A stretch of DNA of 10,643 nt from Bacteroidota bacterium. Lineage in GTDB: Bacteria; Bacteroidota; Bacteroidia; AKYH767-A; CANKSK01. Of the stretch, positions 1 to 5,869 are shown piece after piece (positions within the stretch are counted from its first letter, which is position 1; the number at the start of each line of letters is the position of its first letter). Where the stretch lies: positions 1 through 10,643 of the forward strand of contig CANKSK010000017.1 of the NCBI GenBank assembly GCA_947485425.1, in the 5' to 3' direction. Made by a program: the position numbers and the translations under genes. The notes below the pieces were generated by a model. That model was given only the letters and a program-made list of their open reading frames with translations. It was not told the DNA's origin and did no database searches.

Positions 1-2841
1 TCCTATGGAAAGAGTATTGGTAGCTGCATGAAAAACACCATTGCCCATTTCAATCCGTACTTTTCATCAGACCATATCCTTCGATACACCTGCCATGAGA
101 TGACCTTGCATGGAGATCCTTCGATGGTACTGAATTCTTTTCAAAAACCGGATTATGTAATCAAACCTGAAAGAATTTATTTTACCCCGGCGACCATCAC
201 CTCCGATATGCCAAATTTTTCTTTGCATGTGATCTGTTCCAATCAGGGAAAAGCAAGTACAGATTCGTTTTATGTGCAGGTAAAAAGAACCTATCCCGGC
301 GGAGTGGATTCAGTATATGCCATCAAGGTGCCACCGGTATTGTACCGAGATACCTTTCATTTGATTCTTCCAACAGGCTCAGATGCCGAAGGCTTAAATA
401 CCATCTCTGTCAATTTAGATTATACCCATCAGATTGCCGAAGAACTTGAAACCAACAACAGTGCCTCTACCACTCTTCTGATCAAATCGAATGCCATCAA
501 CCCTGTTTATCCGCCAAAATTTGCCATCATTCCGAAAAACAATGTGACGCTTAAAGCCAGTACCGATGATCCTTTTGCACCAGTAAGAAGCTATGTTTTC
601 GAGATGGATACGTCCGATGCCTTCAAACCAAGCAGCCCTTCTTACAGAACCGGAATGGTGACGCAATCTGGAGGCGTCGTAAGCTGGAATCCCGCCATTA
701 CTTTAAAAGACAGCACCGTGTATTATTGGAGGGTTAGTTTAAAGGATAGCTTGCGATACAGAGAAAGTTCTTTCATCTATATTCCTGGAAAAACAGGTTG
801 GTCGCAAGCGCATTTCAACCAATTTAAAAATGACAACTACAACAATATTATAGACCTGCAAGCCAAGAGAAAATTTGATTTTATTGATGAGATGAAAGTA
901 TTCAAGGTGCAAACCAATTGGAGAAATGCAAATGAATTTTTTTATGTAAATAATTTTCTCATCAAATTCGGTTCATGGGGCAATGTGAATGTGGCCATTA
1001 TCAATCCGAATACTGCTGCATTGATGGAGAATCCTATTGGTGGTTCCTATGGCACACAGCCTCAATCAGGCAGTTCAAGTGTGGTGCCTACCTATACGTT
1101 TGATTATGCCTTGGGTCAGGCCTCGCAGGATAGCATGGTAAACTTGATTAATCATGTTGCGGCCGATAGTTCCTACATACTGGTATACAGCACACACGGC
1201 ATAGGAGGAACCAGCTACAGCACATCGGTCTTTCAAAATAATGTACGAAAAACCCTTGCCGGTATTGGTGCCGATACAAGCATTCTTTTTTCAGCACAAA
1301 ATAATTTGCCCTTTATTATTTTCGGAAAAAAAGGATGGAAACCTGGCAGAGCGCGCATCAATATGGGCTTAGGAGGAAATGATATCATCACCCAATCCGA
1401 TACCCTTATCATCAAATGGAAATCAGGAAGCATTGCCTCTGAGCCGATAGGCCCGGCCAAAACCTGGACCACATTGCATTGGAGAATAAGGCCCTATCCA
1501 GGAGAAGCGGGCTTAACAAATCGTGACTCTGCCAAATTGGATCTATATGGCATCAACAACAAGGGCGTTGAGAAGCTGCTACTCAAAAATATTTCACCAG
1601 CGGTAAGCACCTACAATTTAAGTTTTATTGATGCAGATTCCATTCCGTATTTACGCTTAAAAACAAACATGGGCGATGATTCATTGCGAACCGTACCCCA
1701 ATTAAATCGCTGGCAAATTTATTATGATGGCGTTCCTGAGGCGGCATTGAATCCATCGAAGTATTTCAATTTTTACAACAGCACCTTGGAAGAAGGAGAC
1801 ACCATGCATTTTGCTACTGCTATTGAAAATATCAGTGAATATGATATGGATAGTATGCTTGTCAACTTTTGGGTGGTGGATAAAGAAAGGAAAAACAATC
1901 TCATTCCATTCAAGCGTCAAAAGAAATTACTGGCAGCGGGAAAGAGTCCACAGGACACCATTATTGCGAGGGTAAGCTGGCCTACCAAACAGCACCCTGG
2001 ACTGAATAAACTGTGGATAGAAGCCAATCCCAATAATGACCAAAAAGAACAATATCATTTTAACAACATCGGATTATATTCCTTCCATGTAAATGATGAT
2101 AAAACCAGTCCCATCCTAGATGTAACCTTTGATGCAGTGCATATTTTAGATGGCGATATTGTATCTGGCAAGCCTGATATTTTCATCAAATTATTGGATG
2201 AAAACAAATATCTGATGCTCAAAGATACCTCCCTCTTTACGCTGCAATTAAAGACCCCATTGGGTAATTCCTACAGACTTCATTTCAACAAATTGCCCTA
2301 TGAACAAAGCGCTCCGGATTTATTAAGCTGGTATCCAGCGACCTCTGCAGACAAAAATAATTTCAGAATTCAGTATCGTCCCATCCTCAATGAAGATGGA
2401 AAATATGAGTTGCTTGTTCAGGCAAGCGATGCTTCAAAAAATCAATCGGGAAGATTGGATTACAAGATTTCTTTTGAAGTCATCAACAAGCCCAGCATTA
2501 CTGAAATGCTGAATTATCCAAATCCATTTTCAACCTCTACGCATTTTGTATTTACACTCACAGGAACAGAACTTCCTACGCATATGAAAATACAAATCAT
2601 GACCATCACAGGAAAGGTGGTTAGAGAGATTATGCAAGAGGAATTGGGCAGCATCCATATCGGAAGAAATATCACCGATTACGCTTGGGATGGAAAAGAT
2701 GAATATGGCGATAAGCTGGCAAATGGCGTTTATTTTTATCGTGTGATCAGCTCACTCCATGACCGAAACATGGATGTACGGGGTTCAGGAGCCGATAAAT
2801 ATTTCAACAAAGGCTTTGGAAAAATGTATATCATGCGTTGA
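1..2841 (+). CDS. C25 peptidase/PorU2-like T9SS-secreted protein, 5' partial
   Basis: The frame is open to base 1 (the first codons read SYGKSIGSC before the first ATG at 28), so the gene starts upstream; 946 residues are visible. The first ~45 residues, including HEMTLHGDPSMVL, match the end of a gingipain-type C25 peptidase domain, so the catalytic part lies off the window. Numbered from base 1, next come a CARDB-like beta domain (~60-160), an FN3-like domain (~168-260), a stretch resembling the ILEI/PANDER fold (~310-450, with VNVAIINPNTA and FIIFGKKGWKPG), another CARDB-like domain (~590-700), and a FlgD-like C-terminal sorting domain (~837-946) opening with NYPNPF and ending KMYIMR. That ending is typical of T9SS cargo exported across the outer membrane. 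Large Bacteroidota proteins with this layout are often named PorU2, a putative second T9SS sortase; whether this one is a sortase or a protease cannot be judged without the active site. Confidence 0.85.
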   Translation, partial: SYGKSIGSCMKNTIAHFNPYFSSDHILRYTCHEMTLHGDPSMVLNSFQKPDYVIKPERIYFTPATITSDMPNFSLHVICSNQGKASTDSFYVQVKRTYPGGVDSVYAIKVPPVLYRDTFHLILPTGSDAEGLNTISVNLDYTHQIAEELETNNSASTTLLIKSNAINPVYPPKFAIIPKNNVTLKASTDDPFAPVRSYVFEMDTSDAFKPSSPSYRTGMVTQSGGVVSWNPAITLKDSTVYYWRVSLKDSLRYRESSFIYIPGKTGWSQAHFNQFKNDNYNNIIDLQAKRKFDFIDEMKVFKVQTNWRNANEFFYVNNFLIKFGSWGNVNVAIINPNTAALMENPIGGSYGTQPQSGSSSVVPTYTFDYALGQASQDSMVNLINHVAADSSYILVYSTHGIGGTSYSTSVFQNNVRKTLAGIGADTSILFSAQNNLPFIIFGKKGWKPGRARINMGLGGNDIITQSDTLIIKWKSGSIASEPIGPAKTWTTLHWRIRPYPGEAGLTNRDSAKLDLYGINNKGVEKLLLKNISPAVSTYNLSFIDADSIPYLRLKTNMGDDSLRTVPQLNRWQIYYDGVPEAALNPSKYFNFYNSTLEEGDTMHFATAIENISEYDMDSMLVNFWVVDKERKNNLIPFKRQKKLLAAGKSPQDTIIARVSWPTKQHPGLNKLWIEANPNNDQKEQYHFNNIGLYSFHVNDDKTSPILDVTFDAVHILDGDIVSGKPDIFIKLLDENKYLMLKDTSLFTLQLKTPLGNSYRLHFNKLPYEQSAPDLLSWYPATSADKNNFRIQYRPILNEDGKYELLVQASDASKNQSGRLDYKISFEVINKPSITEMLNYPNPFSTSTHFVFTLTGTELPTHMKIQIMTITGKVVREIMQEELGSIHIGRNITDYAWDGKDEYGDKLANGVYFYRVISSLHDRNMDVRGSGADKYFNKGFGKMYIMR

Positions 2842-2851
2842 TAGCAAAAGC

Positions 2852-4327
2852 ATGCAAAAGCACCACTTTTTCTCCCTTCAAAAATCATTCATCACTATCG
2901 TTCTGCATGGGGGATTATTTTTTTTATCCGGTATGCTCTTTTTATCCTGTCAAGAAAAGAGGGAAGCCCATTTTGATGCTGCTGTATTTTCATTATCTGA
3001 AAAGACGCTCATATTAAACAAAGAGTTAGACAATAGCATTGAGGGTCACTACCTGATGGTAACAGGAGGAGAAAAAGAGACGCTTTATATCGAAAATTTA
3101 AAAGGCATAGATTTCCAAAAATATGTACGCGATACCTCTTGGGTTTTGGGATGGGGAAGCGGGATTCCGTATTTTGATGCGGGAAATGAAAACATCCGTG
3201 CGATAGCCTCTTATGATGTATCGAAAGGAAGGCTTACACTTGGCAAACTGCTTCGTGGAGTGGGTTATCCCGCCAAAGGTGTACAAGTGACACTATTGAA
3301 CCGAAACCCTTCGGGCTATCTGAAAATGCAAAAACAACCCCTCCTAGATTGTTTTTCGGGATGGAAGGACTTCAGCGGAAAAAGTTTGATGTTCGGAAAG
3401 ATCATCAAGGACACCGTGGAAAATCAATGGGTGATGTATGTAAACGAAACCGATACCCCATCTGTTCAGGTGTATGCAGCCGTTTCAAAAGATTTATTAC
3501 ATTGGGAACCTGCCCAAAACGGCATGCCGATATTTACACCTAAAGCCTTTCAAAACATCTCTTGGGCTACTCAAAATGCTGGCAAAAAAAAATGGCGAGG
3601 GCCCGTAATTACCGATGTCCTCTATGAAAATAATGAATGGTATTTGTTTTTAGACGGCTACAAACCAAACGGAGAAAGAGCCATTGGGATGGCAAAAACA
3701 AAAGATCCGATAAAGGGTCCCTTTGAAATGATCGCCTCTCCATTGCTATCCGCAGGAGCAAAAGGAGAATGGGATGAAGGCGGATGTTTCTATCCAAAGG
3801 TTGTCAAATATAAAAACCAATATTTGATGTTTTATGATGGCTACAATGAAAAAGGAATTGAAAAGTTGGGATTGGCCCTTTCAACAGATTTATACCATTG
3901 GAAGAAATATGGTTCACAGCCTGTATTGGATGGGCACCAGGGGTGGAGAAGCTCTTTCTCTTCCTCAGAAGTAGCAAATGTATCTGTAAAAAAGGATAGT
4001 ATATTTTTATTTTTATCGGGTGCCAAGGCGTATAAAAATAATTTGCTGGGTCGCCTCACCGCAAGCAGATTCAAGGATGTTCCGGGGAATGTAAATGACA
4101 ATCAGCTGGGGTGTTATCTCTCAACGGATGGAGGAAAACATTTCATCTCACATGCCAACAATCCACTCTTCATCAACGACTATGCCGACCCTTATGAAAA
4201 CGACCACCTAGGGGCGTCACTGGAATTTTTCAAAAAAGACGGATTTTTTTATCTGTTTTATGTTGCCAAAACAGATGCGGATGGCCTTGCCTATCATCCT
4301 TTTGTTAGGATAAAAAAAATAGAGTAA
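2852..4327 (+). CDS. Lipoprotein with five-bladed beta-propeller, glycosidase-like (GH43/GH130-type fold)
   Basis: The 491-residue product begins with a lipoprotein signal: a hydrophobic stretch at residues ~12-31 and the lipobox FLSC with Cys33, followed by charged QEKRE. That fits a lipid-anchored envelope protein, possibly exported to the outer membrane. The ATG at 2852 was chosen because it places this signal at the N-terminus and sits 10 bp after the preceding stop; an in-frame ATG at 2759 would overlap that gene by 83 bp and bury the signal. Residues ~165-470 carry recurring blade motifs (WVMYVNE, WYLFLDGY, YLMFYDGY, IFLFLSG, FYLFYVAK) with conserved-looking acidic sites (WRGP, GEWDEGGCFYPK), the pattern of five-bladed propeller glycosidases. 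The family and substrate are not identifiable. Residues ~45-160 are an N-terminal region I do not recognise. The last 95 bp are duplicated downstream at 4828-4922. Confidence 0.82.
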   Translation: MQKHHFFSLQKSFITIVLHGGLFFLSGMLFLSCQEKREAHFDAAVFSLSEKTLILNKELDNSIEGHYLMVTGGEKETLYIENLKGIDFQKYVRDTSWVLGWGSGIPYFDAGNENIRAIASYDVSKGRLTLGKLLRGVGYPAKGVQVTLLNRNPSGYLKMQKQPLLDCFSGWKDFSGKSLMFGKIIKDTVENQWVMYVNETDTPSVQVYAAVSKDLLHWEPAQNGMPIFTPKAFQNISWATQNAGKKKWRGPVITDVLYENNEWYLFLDGYKPNGERAIGMAKTKDPIKGPFEMIASPLLSAGAKGEWDEGGCFYPKVVKYKNQYLMFYDGYNEKGIEKLGLALSTDLYHWKKYGSQPVLDGHQGWRSSFSSSEVANVSVKKDSIFLFLSGAKAYKNNLLGRLTASRFKDVPGNVNDNQLGCYLSTDGGKHFISHANNPLFINDYADPYENDHLGASLEFFKKDGFFYLFYVAKTDADGLAYHPFVRIKKIE

Positions 4328-4351
4328 AGCAATATCCTTTGATTACATTTT

Positions 4352-4385
4352 TTGATTTTGGATGTTTAATAGGCATCAAAATCAA
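4352..4385. other. Inverted repeat at the convergent junction (copy 1)
   Basis: ttgattttg (4352-4360) pairs perfectly with caaaatcaa (4377-4385). After a bulged G, atg/cat extends the stem around a 9-base loop. The same structure recurs at 4947-4980. Its place just past one stop codon and across the end of the opposing gene would suit a bidirectional terminator, but no T-tract follows the stem on either strand, so a classical intrinsic terminator is not supported. Confidence 0.4.
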
Positions 4386-4393
4386 TGGCCCTG
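4366..4393 (-). pseudogene. Detached 28-bp 3' remnant of the GNAT gene
   Basis: Read on the minus strand this gives the last codons and stop of the acyltransferase (AIDFDAY, stop), identical to 4961-4988. No matching coding sequence lies to its right: identity ends at 4393 and different sequence begins. It is a by-product of the 161-bp duplication and cannot encode anything alone. Confidence 0.85.
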
Positions 4394-4440
4394 CTTGCGA
4401 CATGAAATTAAATTGAAGAAAAATATTTGTTTTAATGATT

Positions 4441-4457
4441 CAACCGCTTTGCGGTTG
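4441..4457. repeat. Perfect hairpin, REP-like
   Basis: caaccgc-ttt-gcggttg is a 7-bp perfect stem with a 3-base loop. It is the first of three stems packed within 56 bp, the arrangement seen in REP/BIME-type elements. Confidence 0.75.
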
Positions 4458-4460
4458 GTT

Positions 4461-4477
4461 TAGGAATGAATTTCCTA
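4461..4477. repeat. Perfect hairpin, REP-like
   Basis: taggaa-tgaat-ttccta is a 6-bp perfect stem with a 5-base loop, three bases after the previous hairpin and directly abutting the next one. Confidence 0.65.
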
Positions 4478-4496
4478 CCCCGCATGCAATGCGGGG
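4478..4496. repeat. Strong GC-rich hairpin, REP-like
   Basis: ccccgcat-gca-atgcgggg is an 8-bp perfect stem with a 3-base loop, the strongest structure in the window. It has no T-tract after it, so it is more likely part of a repetitive palindromic element than a terminator. Confidence 0.75.
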
Positions 4497-4497
4497 C

Positions 4498-4620
4498 TAT
4501 TCAAGTTTAATCCCTTCGGGATTTATTCAAATTTAATTCCGTTGGTTTTGTAATTTAATACCGACAGGATTTATTCAAATTTATCCTCTCGGGTTTGTAA
4601 TTTAATCCCTTCGGGATTGT
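4498..4620. repeat. Degenerate palindrome array (five cores, alternating spacers)
   Basis: Five cores lie at about 22-26 bp intervals, with loop centres near 4516, 4542, 4564, 4589 and 4611. The outer two are perfect (aatccc-ttc-gggatt at 4509-4523 and 4604-4618); the middle three (around 4535-4548, 4557-4571, 4583-4596) have decayed stems. Spacers alternate between ttattcaaattta and ttttgtaatttaat types, giving a two-core period of 47-48 bp. The motif style resembles REP elements that accompany RAYT (Y1/IS200-like) transposases; none is encoded in this window, so any mobilisation would have been in trans. Confidence 0.7.
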
Positions 4621-4800
4621 ATCCTACAAAAAAATAATACAAATTACCAGTTCAATTTAATCAATAGCCATGTATGCCTTTAGAATGGATAATGCTGATA
4701 CGGTATAAAATCGGATTTGCTATTCATATCATCCTATACATATTAAAATTCGTCAGAATGCAATTCCGATAACTGAAAGGAAAAAATGAATCCATTTGTT

Positions 4801-4815
4801 GTCGGGTGTCCCGGC
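4801..4815. repeat. GC-rich hairpin near the right edge of the insert
   Basis: gtcggg-tgt-cccggc forms a 6-bp stem (one G-T pair) with a 3-base loop, ending 12 bp before the second direct repeat. It stands apart from the other hairpins and could mark an element end; no matching structure is seen at the left edge. Confidence 0.5.
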
Positions 4816-4827
4816 GATGAAAACAGG

Positions 4828-4922
4828 AAAAAGACGGATTTTTTTATTTGTTTTATGTTGCCAAAACAGATGCGGATGCACTTGCCTATCATCCTTTTGT
4901 TAGGATAAAAAAAATAGAGTAA
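4828..4922 (+). pseudogene. Detached 3' remnant of the propeller lipoprotein gene
   Basis: This reproduces the last ~31 codons and the TAA stop of the gene ending at 4327, with one Gly-to-Ala difference. Upstream in frame there is a stop at 4818-4820 and no start codon that would give a meaningful product, so it is a non-functional fragment left by the duplication. Confidence 0.85.
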
Positions 4923-4946
4923 AGCAATATCCTTTGATTACATTTT

Positions 4947-4980
4947 TTGATTTTGGATGTTTAATAGGCATCAAAATCAA
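4947..4980. other. Inverted repeat at the convergent junction (copy 2)
   Basis: Same 9-bp perfect stem as at 4352-4385 (ttgattttg with caaaatcaa), here overlapping the stop codon and last codons of the intact acyltransferase gene. No T-tract follows on either strand, so a transcription-ending role is only possible. Confidence 0.4.
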
Positions 4981-5806
4981 TGGCCCTGAAAAGCAAGGTT
5001 TTTAAATCCAACTTAAGTCCTTTACCTGTTAAATCTTTAAAAATAAGATTCAGGGGAGAAGGTCTAAATCGATTTGGGATATCATAAAAGCGAGAATTTT
5101 TCCAATCGATATTGGGGTCTAATCCCAGGTACAGCTTTATGGGATTGATGCTGATGCTTGTAGAAATATCCTGAGAGAGGCCCGTAATTTGTTCATTAAA
5201 AGTACCCATTACCACCTTGATACCCAATTTTTCTGAAGGGGCAAAAATGGTTTGTTGAATGATCTCATAACTGGTGTTGGGGTTTGATAGTCTCCATCCC
5301 ATTGATTTTTTATTCCAAAGACGGACAAAAGAATTGGCTATCTGTTTTTCTTTATACTGAATTTTTCCAATTCCCAATTTGGCATCTAAGGGACCTATCA
5401 GCTGAAAGCCTAGCTTATTGATAAAGCCATGGGTACTGTTGGCATTTGCCACACCAATGACAAATTCATATCCCATTGAAGCGGCCTGTTCATAGGTTTT
5501 TTCGGCCAAGTTGATGAACAATTTTTTTCCTTGATGGTTTGGATGCGTCGCCGTATTTAGAGATAAAAGTCCTTTGTGCTCCACACCATTTATAGAAGCC
5601 ATAAGGGGCTGAGCAACATAATGTGCTACAATTTCTTTTCCGGACCAGGCATTGAAACCCACTATTTCTCCTTCGGGGTTGTGTGCGTATTCCCAACCAA
5701 TGTATGCATCATTATAGGTTTTAGATTTTGGAAATACTTTGCGCAACAATTCGTTGCACGCCATTAACTCCGACTCTGTTGTTTGAACCTGTATGTACTG
5801 ATACAT
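4961..5806 (-). CDS. GNAT-family N-acyltransferase
   Basis: The 281-residue protein is probably cytoplasmic and moves an acyl group from acyl-CoA to an amine, here plausibly an amino sugar. Residues ~1-140 show a GNAT fold: WEYAHNPEGEIVGF (38-51), strands leading to the acyl-CoA-binding motif THPNHQGKKLF (87-97), then MGYEFVIGVANANSTHGFINKLGF (two blocks, 111-134), typical of GNATs in polysaccharide loci. Residues ~165-281 form a second region I cannot assign. The ATG at 5806 has an in-frame stop 12 bp upstream and follows the carbamoyltransferase stop by 63 bp, so it is probably the last gene of the minus-strand operon. Its final 28 bp are duplicated at 4366-4393. The acyl donor and acceptor are unknown. 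Confidence 0.8.
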   Translation of the reverse strand: MYQYIQVQTTESELMACNELLRKVFPKSKTYNDAYIGWEYAHNPEGEIVGFNAWSGKEIVAHYVAQPLMASINGVEHKGLLSLNTATHPNHQGKKLFINLAEKTYEQAASMGYEFVIGVANANSTHGFINKLGFQLIGPLDAKLGIGKIQYKEKQIANSFVRLWNKKSMGWRLSNPNTSYEIIQQTIFAPSEKLGIKVVMGTFNEQITGLSQDISTSISINPIKLYLGLDPNIDWKNSRFYDIPNRFRPSPLNLIFKDLTGKGLKLDLKTLLFRAIDFDAY

Positions 5807-5869
5807 GAAAATTGTTTATTTAAGAAGTAAAAATTATTTTCGTTTCAATAGAGAACGAATAAAAGCCGA

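Larger units (their letters stand above)
4233..4393. repeat. Direct repeat copy 1 (161 bp) over a convergent gene junction
   Basis: This segment matches 4828-4988 in 158 of 161 positions at a constant offset of 595 bp. It holds the last 95 bp of the propeller lipoprotein gene, a 38-bp spacer, and 28 bp equal to the 3' end of the acyltransferase gene whose full copy lies at 4961-5806. Identity stops sharply on both sides: ttttca against aaacagg upstream, and cttgcg against aaaagc downstream. The mismatches are at 4253, 4284 and 4285. Confidence 0.95.
4394..4827. other. 434-bp noncoding insert between the direct repeats
   Basis: This unique stretch separates the two 161-bp repeats. From left to right it holds ~47 bp of AT-rich sequence, three perfect hairpins (4441-4496), an array of REP-like palindromes (4498-4620), ~180 bp with no structure or reading frame I can recognise (4621-4800), and a GC-rich hairpin at 4801-4815. 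I see no protein-coding gene, tRNA or transposase. It is best described as REP-type mobile or repetitive cargo acquired between two convergent genes. Confidence 0.6.
4828..4988. repeat. Direct repeat copy 2 (161 bp) over a convergent gene junction
   Basis: Second copy of 4233-4393, with differences at 4848, 4879 and 4880. Its right end is continuous with the intact acyltransferase gene; its left 95 bp are a detached tail of the propeller gene. In copy 2 the changes read as one synonymous change (CTG to TTG, Leu) and one Gly-to-Ala change (GGC to GCA). The other 66 bases, spacer plus acyltransferase end, are identical. Confidence 0.95.

Noticed and set aside
2759..2851. Longer start (ATG at 2759) for the propeller lipoprotein
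   Set aside because: It would overlap the C25-like gene's sorting domain by 83 bp and put 31 residues in front of a clear lipoprotein signal peptide.
4498..4620. CRISPR-like array
   Set aside because: The cores are short, degenerate palindromes 22-26 bp apart and the spacers repeat in two types instead of being unique; no cas genes are present.
4801..4832. Short coding sequence starting near atgaatccatttg before the second repeat
   Set aside because: Its reading frame is short, has no recognisable product, and sits in otherwise noncoding repeat-derived sequence.
4233..4988. Transposon with 161-bp target site duplication
   Set aside because: Known target duplications are far shorter, no transposase is encoded in the insert, and no terminal inverted repeats were found at its edges.
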